From Blattamonas nauphoetae (lineage: Eukaryota > Preaxostyla > Oxymonadida): 64,000 bases of DNA. Each line of letters begins with the position of its first letter. Within the stretch, counting starts at the first letter, position 1. The stretch covers positions 1-64,000 of the forward strand of contig JARBJD010000188.1 of NCBI GenBank assembly GCA_033064195.1. Direction: 5' to 3'. The notes under the pieces were generated by a model. It saw nothing but the letters and a program-made list of their open reading frames with translations, was not told the DNA's origin and ran no database searches. The translations under genes were made by a program, and so were the position numbers. Below are positions 32,239-43,723 of the stretch, piece after piece.

Positions 32239-34403
32239 TGATTGGACCGTCAGTCCTTCATACGGACTTTGATTCGACATTTCGAACAACTTACCGATTC
32301 TTCATCGCTCACATCTGCTATGGTCACCTACAATCCCTCTTCAGATCACACAATTGAGAACATCAAAACCAAACAAAAAGTGTGTCCTCTTTCATCAGAA
32401 GTCAGATTGGATTGTGTTCAGATCTTTCTGGAAATGATTATCAGCCAGATAAGTGGAGACTCCAAACAACTCCGTCCATTGATGTTGAAGAGCCTTTTCG
32501 TTCTTATGTCTGGTTTGTTACACACTGTTTTCATTCCTTCGTGTTGATGATGATGACAGAACATGATTGGGCCATTTCAACCATCCTTGATGTGGAGTAC
32601 ATCAAACCTCTTGAGCAATATTGTAAAAAGACGCAACCACGTCATGTTTCAGTGTGATTCTTGTTAAGACATATTTTCCAGACTGCTCTCCCAAGACTGT
32701 TGTCTCTCGTTGGTCTACCCCTGTTTCATGATCATTTGTTCTATTTCACATGATTTCCAACAGGAACAACATCAGAAAGTGAATTGGATCGTTTATGTGC
32801 ATCGTCGATCCCATCGTTCCTTCTCGACTGGGTGATCACAAACAAGAACAACAATGTGCGGAATGAAGTATATCTTCCTTCACATTTTCATTCCTTTTGT
32901 TCCAGATCGGAAATTGTCTGATTCTGTTGACTTCCACCCTTCAATCATCTTCCACCTTCCTCTCACGCCACAAAACCAAATTTCGTGCATTCATCGATTC
33001 TGCCAGGATTCAAAAATCACCTCGTTCACATGTTCCGATTCTGGCTCGACTCTGTTTCTCTCCACATTTCACAATCTCCAATGAATCTCTAGAGGTGCTC
33101 AACACCCAAAGCAGGTCTGATCCAACATCACGCTCTATCCTACAAACACTTCAAGTGCCTTCTGGTTTGACTGGCCATCCATCCGAGCTTGTACCGTTCG
33201 CAGGACGGCTGTGTTCAACGCTGGCCGGACAGGTTTCGCAACTTCAGTCACTCTCCACGAAAGCCTCACAATCAGATGCCACATTCACGACTCTCTTCGC
33301 GACTCTTCCCGAGGAATCAATCATTCTCATCGGAAAAGCGAAATTGACGATCCTTTGTCGAGAGCTCACGCTCCTCAACGTTTTGATCAAAAAATCCAGC
33401 GCCGCCTATCATGATGTGTGCCTTTGTCTCTTCTCACCTTCTCCAGATTCTGATCGACTCCAACTTTGTCCCTCTTCTGAAATCAACCATCGTCACATGC
33501 CTCGATCTGTTTGAGGACGACAAAACGAAATCAAGATGTCTCCCTGCAGAACTCAAGAACATGTTGATCACCATTCTCAATTCTTCGTGGCACAGTTCGT
33601 ATTCGACTCTCGACGACGGTTTGGAGCCACTCTTTCAGATTGTCGAATCCACCTTCTCCGATGTTCCCCAGCTGTGCTCGCTTGTGGAACGAACATGCTG
33701 CCATGCTTCACCAACATTCACAGGTCATCTTTCGATGATTATCAATGTTGCTGTCACACTGCCCCACTTCCTCCCACTCATGCTCCAAGACAATCTGGTT
33801 GAACGAGTGCTCATCGCATCCAAGGCGATAACAGTTCCAACTTCATTCGATGATTTCCATTTCAGTCTCGTCTGGACCATCTTCAATCTGGTTGGAGATC
33901 CAAACGACATCACAACGGACAAAGACGAGCGAAAGAGAATCCAACAGTTGCAGTTTGAACGAGTGTTGAAGCCAGCCAAGCGATATCTGCAGTTCATTGT
34001 TCAGCGAGAAGAGTTCATTCCCACCCCAATCTCATCCAAAGTGGATTTGCCGCACTTAATCTCGGATCTGTGTTTTCAGACACTTCTGCTCGAGAGGGAG
34101 CTGTTCGAAGATGGGGAGATTGTGGAGACAGGAAGAGAGGAGTGGGAAGTGGGGTGGTTGGTGGAGAAGACAGACGAAATCGTTTTGACGAAAAGATTGA
34201 TGCGGATCGGAGAAGACGATTTGAAAATAGAGATGAACGAGATGGAGAGATGGAAGAAGAGAGTGGAGAGACAAAGGGAGGCAGGACACGAAGATGCAAT
34301 TGAAGGATGGCTGACGCGATGGGACACTGGAACATTCTTAGAGATGTACGAGTTTGTAGAAAGTGTGTGTTACGTGAGTGGGATGATCATCACAACGTGG
34401 TAA
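32239..34403 (+). pseudogene. Host armadillo/HEAT-like protein gene, incomplete
   Basis: The best part is the last 330 codons, open from 33,411. They are helical-repeat sequence (SHLLQILIDSNFVPLLKSTIVTCLDLF, in two parts; LPHFLPLMLQDNLVERVLIASKA) and end with a charged helix (MERWKKRVERQREAGHEDAIEGWLTRWD). Upstream pieces at 32,239-32,540 (IRHFEQLTDSS, SSEVRLDCVQIFLEMIISQI) and 32,900-33,410 are in other frames. The parts could be exons; candidate introns are pyrimidine-rich. I cannot tell a spliced gene from a decayed one with certainty. The fold suggests a scaffolding role, but the function is unknown. Confidence 0.55.
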
Positions 34404-34730
34404 GTACGGAGTGACAATCGAGATTGAGCGAGTGTTTTTCACGTTTCATGTCAAGGTTTGATAATTTAGACTTATCTCTGAACCAGGCTTCTTGTCCTCC
34501 CCGACAGAGTTCCCACATGCCCAGACCTTTGACACGGATCTCATCGATCTCAGCTTTTTTGATCTCAGAAAATAACTAGTGTTCAAATTGTTATAAAACT
34601 CAAAATAACGAAGTAAAAGACCCACTATCCGTGTTGAATTATGTTTGCAAGAACTTTCATTGAAATCTTGAGTTGAATCGTCCCACAATAACTCTTCTAA
34701 CCGATCCGGTTGAAGAACTGGATGAATCAC

Positions 34731-35251
34731 CAGGCTTCTGATTTGATCCCAGTGATCCCAGTCGGATCTGATCCCACTAAATACCTACAATACCATTTCG
34801 TTTCTTTCATTTCAAAAAAGTCTTCTTATATATGATATTTGAATGGAAAAAAAAGTAAAAAGGAAAATGGTCACTTCATAGATCATGAAAATGCAAACTT
34901 TGGGTGCTGCTGTTTCAGTTTGTTCTACAACAATAATTATTAAAACAAGTCGATAATGCGTTATTATGTCTTCTTTGATGGTTTTTTCTCACTGACTAAA
35001 GTCAATGAAGGGAATACATCGAAAAAAGAAGTGTTGGTGATTGTGATCGTGCGTGTTTTTGGGAAATAAGAGCTGTCTGAAATATTGAAGAGCATTATGT
35101 GAAAACAAGAAGTGAATTGAACATGATTAATGAAGTGATAATGAGAAAATCTCAAAGGAAAAGAGTTGAAATTTGATCTCAGTCCAAATTTAGGCACTGA
35201 CATCAATTGATCCCAGTTTTACCTATTTTGATGGGACTACTCAGATGCCTG
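34731..35251. mobile_element. hAT-type MITE, 521 bp, with 8-bp target duplication
   Basis: The ends CAGGCTTCTGA and TCAGATGCCTG are inverted. Perfect 8-bp direct repeats TGAATCAC flank it at 34,723-34,730 and 35,252-35,259. It is AT-rich, non-coding, and has GATCCCAG words near both ends. It is nested in the larger hAT-type element. Confidence 0.85.
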
Positions 35252-35329
35252 TGAATCACGCTTGTTCTTCGAAAAATTTCTTAATTCCTCCACGAATGAT
35301 CTCCTTTACCATTTCTCGACGATTGTTTC

Positions 35330-37790
35330 TCTCTTAGAGTGCTTTATTCCGCAGGTTTGCATTCGTTGTTCAATTGTTCATTAGTCTTCGAGATTTCTTC
35401 TCTTTATCTCGATCTTCAGTCCTATTTTGACTTGGTTAATCTGTCACTTCCATTATTTCCATCTCTCCCAGATAATCTGTCAGTGACGTGTGAGATCTCA
35501 ATTGACACGTCGACCCCGCCTCTCTCGAATGACTCCCCATTCATTTCTGCGGACTCTCCTCGGATGCCGCTCTTTCTTTGATTGCTGGTACCGATGAACA
35601 GATTCTCCGATCGCCTCCAATCGTCCAGAAATGGTTTCTTCTTTTGGGTTGGTCGTTCTCAACACTGCTGTCTTTAACTGTCACATCGTCAACCGTCCTC
35701 TCTCCACACTATTCCTTACGTCCCTGAACGATGCACTGTGACCAGATTGTCTTTCCCAATCTCGACTTTTTGGCATCTCTGAAACAATTCTCGTTTATTT
35801 CGTCGAAATGGGATGTGCACCGCATTTCAGCCGTTCGGAGTCATCCACGATTTGATTCAGGATCATCATGCCAGTTGGCTATCCTCTGAATCTTTATTTT
35901 CGTTCTTGGAACTGCCCACCAAACAACCCTCCGAAATCGAAGCATCCAAACACTCTTGACGACTCTGTTGATAATCACAGGATTTACTTTGCATGGTCCA
36001 TCGTCAGAAATGGAGCAACTCATTCCGCAACTGATTACGGCAGTTCAACTGCGAGCTCACATTCCGAAGCGAAACGGAGAGTCAACAGGTCTCGCAAATA
36101 CCGATCTGATGTTGATTCTTGAAAATTTCCAAGTTGTCTAGTCAATAGCCGGAAGAGAAGGAATGACAAAACCCACGAGGCGCTGTTCAGATGTCCCTTT
36201 TGGAAGACTCAATGATCACACGATTTCTCGCTCTTTTGGACTGTGCATGCGTTCAATCGCTTTTCAGACGTTTCAGAACTTCATCACACCAACACTCCTC
36301 CAAACGAGCTCTCTTCTCGACAGCACAATCACAGCTGACAAAGACAAGAAAACTGCATCGTGCAGATGGCGAGAACTTGGAGCAGAACAATATCGCACCG
36401 AAGGGAATTGACGGACGACTCATCGTCATCAAGAACGGGAAGAAGGACTGTTCGAAGGTGAGTACATCCCGTTCATTCCTGGCGAGGTGAGGTTCAACGA
36501 AGGGGAGGAACACCACGTCTTCATCCCTCCAAGCTATATCGAGACAGCTGATGCTTTCGGAGGATTTGGTGGACTGACCGACCAGATGATGGACAACGAA
36601 GAGCCAGAGAAGAGACTCGTGCTGATCCACAACGGGAAGAAGATGCTGAAGAGGCGAGACAAGGATCCGAAACGATCGTTGGGGGAGGAGGAGGATGAGT
36701 TTGAGGGTGAACTTTAGGGGTATCTGTTCGGAGAAGAGAAGATAACGGAAGGGAAGGAATATTCCATTCTGCTGAGTCCTTCATACGTCGAAACAAAAGG
36801 ACCAGGAGGACAGACGATCCTGCGAGGACTGATTGGGCAGACAGTGAACGAGGAGGAAGAACAGGAAAGGAAGGAGATGGAAGAGCTGGAGGCTCAGATC
36901 GCAGCAGAAGAGGAGAGGATGCAGGAAGAGGAAGCGGCTGCATTGGTGTTGGCTGCGTCAACCAAAAAGAAGAGGAAGATTGAACCGGAACGAACGAGAT
37001 CTTCAGTGTCGCTTCGCCCAGCAAGCAAGAAAGCGAAGAAGAAAGGAGATCATGACGACGATGCGGACGCGAATAGGATGAAGATGGCGATGGGAGGACA
37101 TGAAAATCGGAAGCTTACACGAAAAGGACAACCTGACGACAAGAAGAAGGAGGAGGAGGAAGAGAGACTGAGAAAGGAAGCAGTAGAATCTGAGAGAAAA
37201 CGTAGATAAGAGGAAGATCGAAAGAGAGCGGAAGAAGATGAGAGAAGACGACATGAAGAGATTGCACGAAAACAGGAAGAGGAGGAGAGACTGAAGAAGC
37301 TGAAAGGGAAGAAGAAGAAGGAAGTGGAGGAACGAAAACGTCGCGAAGAAGAGGAGAGAAAGCGCAAAGAAAAATGCAGACGCTGAAACAGCCGAAGCAG
37401 CTGCCAAGAAAAAAGAGGAAGAAGAGGACGACTACGACCAAGGGATCAACGGGAAGATCGGAGGAGCAGGAAACAGTCACCTGGGAAAGAATTCACCACA
37501 CCACACAACACGCACTTCACACCCCTCTCCGCCCACTCACTCTGATTCTGTGTTGTTGCATCGACCGAATACTGTTACGTGTCTTCTTACCGAATCGACG
37601 CCTTCTCCATCTGATGGATGGACAGCGAGAGGTGGAATGAGCAACACGTCGCGATCGCATGGACGGAATGATTATGATACGAAAGCAACATCGAGAAGAG
37701 TGCGAAAAGGAGAGAGGAGGAGGGAGCGAGAGCGAGGCGAAAGGGACGAAAAGAAGAGAAGACGACATCGATTGTCAATCTGAAGTCGTT
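35330..37790 (+). pseudogene. Host gene fragment with two repeat modules and a charged coiled coil
   Basis: Early pieces (QTLLTTLLIITGFTLHGPSSEMEQLIPQL, about 35,940-36,030) read like helical-repeat exon sequence. From about 36,400 a module appears twice. The first is RLIVIKNGKKDCSK...PGEVRFNEGEEHHVFIPPSYIETADAFGG; the second is RLVLIHNGKKMLKRR...GEEKITEGKEYSILLSPSYVETKGPGG. A very charged Glu/Lys/Arg coiled coil follows (EEEEQERKEMEELEAQ to KRREEEERKRKEK). Stops at 36,715 and 37,207 and frame changes break it. I do not recognise the module. It lies inside a hAT-type element, so it is probably a captured fragment. Confidence 0.55.
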
Positions 37791-38048
37791 TGACCCTCTT
37801 TTCAGTGTTCATTCTATCACACTACAACCATTTCGCTTTTCAAGATTCTTATTTTGACCATTTGATACAACATTGAGACAAATATAGATACGCTTAATTA
37901 GGTCATTGATCTCAGTCCCAAAAACTGGAACTGAGATCGATCGATCTCAGTTTCTGCTTGATTGATCTCATGTATCAAAGGTCTGCACATGCCCGTTTCT
38001 CAATTGGTTGTTCAATTGAGCGTTATCTCATTGTCACATGGCAATGAA

Positions 38049-39851
38049 ATGACTAACTTTTGGTTTGATCGCGTCGTTTTGCTCATTCTTCTGACTTGGG
38101 TTTGCTCCCTCACTCACACTATTCATGACCTCCACCCTCCTGATCTTGGAGCAACAATCTCATCACATTTCTGCACGTCCAATCACGAAGAATCTCCGCT
38201 GACAATCTTCCTCCAAGATCCGTGATATGAATCAAAAACGGTGGAGATCTCTTCAAAACTTATAACCGTCCATGGGAATATACATTCTCGTCCAACAATT
38301 TTGGAAAGCCAGCAAGCGAAAGGGACGTTGTTGCATGTGACAAACTCTACTGCGTCGTTCTCCAACCTCGCTTTCTAGCCGCTAACAGTCCGAATGCTGA
38401 CAGTCATCAATCATTCTGAATGTCTTGTGGCCAACTCTATTATTTCGGTGATTGAAGACGTGTCACCAATCGAATGCAGTGATTCCGCCGTTCGAGTTCT
38501 GAACTCGGAATTCGACTTCTCGACCTCCCAAAATCGTTCCCCCTCCCTCTCAACTACTGCATCCACATCCAGCACCGTCTCCTTCCACAGCTGTTCATTC
38601 TCTGACGTTGTGGTGACCGCGCCTGGCTCGTTCGTCTCCTGCTCGTCTGTCCAGACATCAAAGACTGATCGCTGCCGTTTCTCGAACATCAGCCACTGCC
38701 CTTCCTTTTGCAAACCATCACTTGCCCCGCTTTTCCATACTGTGTCCGTTCTGAACACGCACTTTGTCGACTGCCAGAATGTGCTGTTCGGAGGAGTGGT
38801 GCGTGACACGGAAGACCGAACGTCTCTCCTAACCGCCGGCACCACATTCACCCGCTCCCGCAGCACATACACCAACATCACAGGCATGTCGTTCGGACCA
38901 ACAACGATGACGACCGCCCAAGTCGTTTCTGTGGACCACCGCGACGAACAATGCACATTTATCCGATGTGTCGGTGTGAATGTGAATGGCGGTGCGATTC
39001 GATGCGAATCTGGCGCCAACCTCGCCGTCGACAACTCCACGTTTGTCGAATGAAAAAGCACATGCGAGGTTCTGAGTGGTCTGTCGGATGGCGGGGGAGT
39101 GTTCATGGACTGCGGCTCAGATGTCGCGGGCGTGTCGATCACGCGCAGTTTCATCTCAAAATGCGAGGCCCGTTCCGGAGGAGGGCTTCGTCTCTTCCGC
39201 CCTCGTAACCTTGTCATTCAATTCTGCAATCTCTCTCAATGTCAAGCAGTTGATCACCTGCAAGAACATGTCGGACCCTGGGGTAGCGGAATTGCATTGT
39301 CTTGGATGCCCGCTGGTTCCGTCTGATCTACCGTTCGTGTTGCAGACTGCAAAGCGACGTATTCGGCGTCGTGTCTGGACAACAACAATGCTCAAGGTTC
39401 GATCACTTCCTCCAATCTCCTCTTCGCTCACGGCGAATGCACGCAAGCAAATGTGATTTGTTCATCAGTTGCTGGTGATCCGGACATCTCTTTCTTCAGC
39501 TGCCTGTTCATCTCGAACATCGCCAACTCGACTCGCAAAGGCACAGTCAATGGGACACCAATGAACATGGCACTTGGGAACGACATCATGTTTCATTACC
39601 TTCCGGTCTGGGAACGAATCTTGAAGGACAAATCATCCTTCGTGAATTGCTTCAGCACCTCAGACTTCCCAAGAATCGCCCTCCAACTGACTCCTCTCGT
39701 CGTCGATTTCTCATCTTTTTCCGACGGAAAGAACACACTCCTGGACATCCATCTGCCGACACTTGGAATTGCTGTGAGTGCCTACGCGGGGTCAGACGCA
39801 GATGGGTGTGGATCGACAGATTTGAATCAGAAATGTCGTTGGATCTGGTGA
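38049..39851 (+). pseudogene. Host beta-helix surface protein, decayed
   Basis: The chosen start MTNFWFDRVVLLILLTWVCSL gives a signal peptide. Beta-helix rungs follow: LLHVTNSTASFSNLAF, VSFHSCSFSDVVV, CRFSNISHC, CTFIRCVGVNVNGGAIRCESG, NSTFVE, SFISKCEARSGGGLR, ISFFSCLFISNIANST. The Ser/Thr/Cys rungs and GGAI/GGGL turns mark the right-handed beta-helix family abundant in these flagellates. Stops (for example near 38,368, 39,052 and 39,328) and a frame change near 38,225 show decay. No membrane segment is seen before the gene gives way to pyrimidine-rich sequence. Confidence 0.7.
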
Positions 39852-39879
39852 CCCTTTCGCCGTTTGAGAACAGTTCCGA

Positions 39880-40921
39880 TTTCATTCGTCACCTATCTCT
39901 ATCTTTCCAATCATCTTCTTTCCATTTGTGTTTGTTCTCCTCTATTTCTCATTCTTCTGATTTCGTTGATGATGTTGATGATATTGACGATGATTTCTCA
40001 GATCCTTCACACAATCTGTGCTCGTTTCGGAATCGCTCCCAAATCCATTTCAATCGACCCTCGACACCAATCCAATCCATCTCTCTTCATCCATCTCTTC
40101 TCTGCCCTCTTCACTGTTTGTTCTTCTCTTCTCTTCATTCATCTTCTTGCTTCTCATCTCTTCACTTCGTTCTCCTCCCACTTTCATCAATCCCATCCTC
40201 GTCCCAACCAACCAACCAACAGTATCTTCCCAACTCCACAAACTTCCACCTCCTTCCTCTCTTCACAACCATCCTCCAACGCCACCCTCCTTCTCTCCCA
40301 CACCTCCTCTCCTCTCCTCTCTGGCTCTCCCTTCCCTCAATCCTCGCTTCTCCTCCCCAATCTCCCTCAACTCTCCAAACACAACCACAACCATCACCAC
40401 AACCATCACCACACAACGAACCCCAAATTGAAGAGCAGTCTCATCTTCGTCCTGTTCTCGCCTTCGTCAACTCCATCCTCCAACTGTCCCTCACTTCTTC
40501 CCCACCCACTCCAATCCCAAACAAGACACTGCTGTCTTCCTCTCTCTCCACCCTCTCTTCTCATCCCGATCCACTTGTCAAAGTCCATTCGGGTTCTACT
40601 CTTCACTTCCTGACACTGCTGGATGGTGTTGTAGACGAGACATCGATGCCTGTGGATGAACTTGTTGCACAGCGAGAAGCGCTCTTCATGCAAATCAAAG
40701 AGAAAGAGGGAATAATCACGCAACTGACAATAAGTCAAGATCAGATGAAAGAAACGATGTCATCCAAAGACAACACAATCACACAAGAACTGCAACAAGC
40801 GCAAACGGAGGTAAGAAAGACGATCGACAGAATGGCAGAGATGACTCGTCAATTGGAAGGAAAGAATGAAGACTTCCAAGACAAACGAGTGCTCCTCAAT
40901 ACAGCGAGAACCCTGAAATGA
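39880..40921 (+). pseudogene. Armadillo-coiled-coil gene, 5' half (3' half at 58,723-59,640)
   Basis: The first part to about 40,430 is very pyrimidine-rich and may be intronic. Then a helical region (EQSHLRPVLAFVNSILQLSL, SSSLSTLSSHPDPLVKVHSGSTL) resembles an armadillo-like repeat and runs into a coiled coil (DELVAQREALFMQIKEKEGIITQL...QTEVRKTIDRMAEMTRQLEGK). The frame closes right after RVLLNTARTLK. The matching coiled coil and a SPRY-like end resume 17.8 kb downstream on the same strand, so the gene has been split. Confidence 0.55.
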
Positions 40922-40945
40922 TATTAGGGGCTGGCCTGATCAAAA
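40878..40945 (+). repeat. Boundary repeat, left copy
   Basis: CTCCTCAATACAGCGAG then AACCCTGAAATGATATTAGG then GGCTGGCCTGATCA; an inverted copy with few changes lies at 58,640-58,695. The two copies face each other across the 17.8 kb that separates the halves of the coiled-coil/SPRY gene. Confidence 0.75.
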
Positions 40946-42139
40946 TTGAAAGCAGAAAACCAAATAAATGATTTTATCTGTTCCAGAAATCCCAACGGGG
41001 AACTAAAAGTTCACAGGTTGGTTTTGCCCTCCGTAGAGGGCTGTTGAGGAAAACAAAAAAGGTTATGTGGGCAAGAAATCCCTAACAGGGAACAAAAACT
41101 TGCCAAATGGTCTAATGAGACGAGGTGAAGTGAAAAAGCCAGAACTTGCCAGGTTGTGTGGCAGAGTTGTAATGTTGAGGAGCACTTGTTTGTCTTGGAG
41201 GAGTTCCCCCTGGTCACTCCAAGCCCAAACGAGGGCTCCTCAACACAGCGAGTGTTGAAAGGACAATCTAAAGGAAGCAAAGAGAGAGAAGGTAAAGGAG
41301 AAAGCCTTTGTCGTTTCTTCGTTCCAATAGAGTGTTGTTTCGGCCGTGACCCCACTCGGGCTGCCACCTCCTGGAGAACAAGTTCTGGTAAAAGATGAAG
41401 AGAAAAGGCAGAGGAGGAGGGCTGGGCTAATTCCGCTGGCAGAGATATAGGATCACCCCGATCAATCACCTGCACCACTGTCTCCTCGATCAACCCTCCC
41501 CTCATTAGCCCTCATTGTGCTCACCTCTCGTCCCTCCATCCTCATCTCGCTTTTCAAATCGAGAGATTAAAAACCTTGACGAGAGCTTCCTTCCGCCCCA
41601 ATCTGTTGATGAACCATAACATCAAACTTGCTCAGTTGTCCTCTGCGATCGTGACCGCGGGAGTGGTCCACGCACCCCATTGTCTGCATCTTAAATCGAT
41701 TCCAGGGCATAAGGCAAGAAACACGTTTGTGACGCAGCGTCCCTAGCCGCTCCGTTCGCTTCATTTTGAAAAGGGCAAGTTTGGACAAGAGCCCTCCATT
41801 TATGTCTTTCCCCCACTCACCAATGACAGTCCACGTCACCATTTGTTCTCTTCGGTTGAATGGATGAGTGAAATTATGTGTTGAGCGCCTTCGTCTTCAT
41901 CACCCATCAGAATCAGGTGGGACAGCTCGTCACTCCAGAAGGTGAGACTATCCCATCTATCCGCGAGTTCGTCCCTGTTGAGAGTATACCCTGCCAGTGA
42001 AATGCGACACGTCTGTGAGTTTAAACCGTCGTGGAAGAAGTATTTACGACTTGCTTGCAGCGTTGCTCTTCACTTCTATCAGACTGCGCCAGTTCTCTTC
42101 CTTGCGAAAGCACCAGTGACAAATAATGATGTTAAGCGG
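40946..42139. other. Non-coding stretch with small inverted repeats
   Basis: There is no supported gene. Short hairpins occur in series: ATCCCAACGGGGAA, GCCCTCCGTAGAGGGC and ATCCCTAACAGGGAA at about 41,000-41,095, and the larger hairpin at 41,173-41,250. Minus-strand pieces near 41,900-42,000 (ADRWDSLTFWSDELSHLILMGDE) look like decayed coding sequence of unknown kind. Confidence 0.45.
41173..41250. repeat. Imperfect hairpin sharing sequence with the boundary repeat
   Basis: GTTGAGGAGCACTTGTTTG/TCTTGGAG pairs with CTCCAAGCCCAAACGAGGGC/TCCTCAAC across a 16-base loop. One arm matches 40,878-40,904 and the other arm plus loop matches 58,690-58,730, so all three are versions of one sequence. Confidence 0.6.
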
Positions 42140-42660
42140 ACGGACAAGAGGCCAAATCTGTAGGACAGAGGACAGAGGTCCTGTCCGATTCAGAAAGACA
42201 CCTTTATCTGCCTCTATTTCGTCTGAATTCATCTTCTCTCTGCGCGTCAAACATTCTTTGTCTCCATTCGGACCTGTTCAATGCCAGAGAATGCCTCAAA
42301 ACGACTATTGGAATGTATATTTTTTGCTTGGCCTTTTTCTGACACTATAGTGGAGTTTTTCATTCAAAACTCGTTCATCCCCATCTAAAATTGTTGAAAA
42401 GGGTGTGAAAGTGCGTAAAACCCGGTTTGGTGGCGAATTTCGAGCTTCCGGGGTTCTGTCCTACAAACTCCTAATTAGGAGTTTACAGGACGATCGGCCC
42501 AAGAGAGGACAGAGTAGGACAAAATCGGACAAGCACCTTATATTCACACTGTATCTTTCTCTCAATTAGTTCATCCAACTTCTGCAGTTATCTCAAAACA
42601 GGACAAATCGGACATGTCCTGTCCTGTCCTGTCCTATTTTCTGATCATCTTCCCCATGTC
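42140..42660. repeat. GGACA-rich repeat element
   Basis: Clusters of AGGACA/TGTCCT words stand at both ends: GTAGGACAGAGGACAGAGG near 42,160, and GGACATGTCCTGTCCTG near 42,610 followed by further TGTCCT units. A gene-free AT-rich middle lies between. Similar clusters stand at 49,870-50,290, 48,090-48,140 and 54,120-54,170. This suggests a repeat family with GGACA-rich ends; exact boundaries are not clear. Confidence 0.45.
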
Positions 42661-42829
42661 AAGTTGTCCTCGTCAGCTCTTTTCTTTCTGGACATCTCAT
42701 ACCGTGATTTGAAGTCGGTTCTCCATTCAACACTTCTATTGTCTGGAAATGACTCTTTTTTATCACCATTGAAGCAAGATTTATCGAGATCGACGCGACT
42801 CGGCATTTCCTCTTCTCTTCTCTGACAAT

Positions 42830-43720
42830 GATTACAAACTCAGCTGATAGATGCATCTCGTACAATATCAGTTTGTGTTTCCATTGTTTTTCCTCTTTTT
42901 TCCGTTCACTTCTCTTCATTAGTCTGGAATGGATGACTTGTTCAAATCCAGATTCGATCTGGACCGAAAGGAATGAGATATTGATGATTCAGTATCTCAG
43001 TATGCCTCTCCATTGTTTCGACCCTCATCTTTTCTATTTCCCTTTCTTGATTTGGAATAGATGTCTTGATCACACTTCACAGACCAAAAGGCATCTTCAA
43101 CACTCTTGTCTTGTTGACCAACGTGGCCATTTCCATCCTCATTATGTTCCTCAGACGATTCCCCAATATCTAACCGTTACTTGCCTCGCACTATCTCTCC
43201 TCCTCTTCAGGTACTCCTTCTTCATGCTCCCATTCTTCACAGACATGACCAACGCATTTCCACAGCAATGTGTGCTGATATCGCAGTCTTTCATCTCATT
43301 GGAATGACATGTTCATTCGTTGGCAATGACAAGACGCGGCTGAATACCATCATGTGGATCGTTTGGGCGCTCGCCTTTCTCGGCGTTTCCATGGGTGTGT
43401 TCTTCCTCTCTCGCACGTTTTCCAGCTCAAAATGGACTGTTATACCGAATGAACCAATTCCCGTCCTCCGTAACAGGTTCCTGATGAGACTCCAGCGATC
43501 CTGTCCAGCACACACTGATCTCCCCGAAAGTTCAAAAATACCCTATTTCCCAAGCCACAGCTATGAAGACCACAACAAAATGAGCGGTGAAGCAAGTAAT
43601 GATCACGATACATCTGACAAACGGATTAACCATCGATCGCCAACTCTAACTCCACAACTCTCTTTCGAGTGTGACGTTCGACACATATGTATACGGGACA
43701 CGCAGCGAAGTCGAGATGGA
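42830..43720 (+). pseudogene. Host membrane-protein gene fragment
   Basis: Frames read GIFNTLVLLTNVAISILIMFLRRFP (43,090-43,165) and, after a candidate intron ending CTCCTCTTCAG near 43,210, VFHLIGMTCSFVGND and TIMWIVWALAFLGVSMGVFF. These are two or three membrane helices. A polar tail follows (YEDHNKMSGEASNDHDTSDK). The frame shifts near 43,690. I do not recognise the family. It may be part of the same transcription unit as the USP-like gene that follows, but that is not shown. Confidence 0.4.
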
Positions 43721-43723
43721 TGA

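Larger units (their letters stand above)
34522..37985. mobile_element. Pack-TYPE-like hAT element, 3.46 kb, with 8-bp target duplication
   Basis: The left end CAGACCTTTGACACGGATC and the right end, read inward, CAGACCTTTGATACATGAG are inverted. Flanking direct repeats CACATGCC lie at 34,514-34,521 and 37,986-37,993. Subterminal GATCTCAG words lie at 34,537-34,565 and 37,905-37,975. The inside holds a nested hAT MITE and a host gene fragment, with no transposase. The transposase at 24,825-26,921 has a similar end and is a plausible source of mobility. Confidence 0.8.

Noticed and set aside
37003-37480. Minus-strand Ser/Phe/Leu-rich frames
   Set aside because: They are antisense to the Glu/Lys/Arg coiled coil and have the low-complexity composition expected from that.
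39880-40430. A long Ser/Pro/Leu-rich protein in the pyrimidine tract
   Set aside because: All three plus frames stay open because the sequence is almost only C and T; composition, not coding, explains it.
40925-42140. CRISPR-like or integron-like repeat array
   Set aside because: The hairpins differ in sequence and spacing, there are no regular direct repeats with spacers, and the context is eukaryotic.
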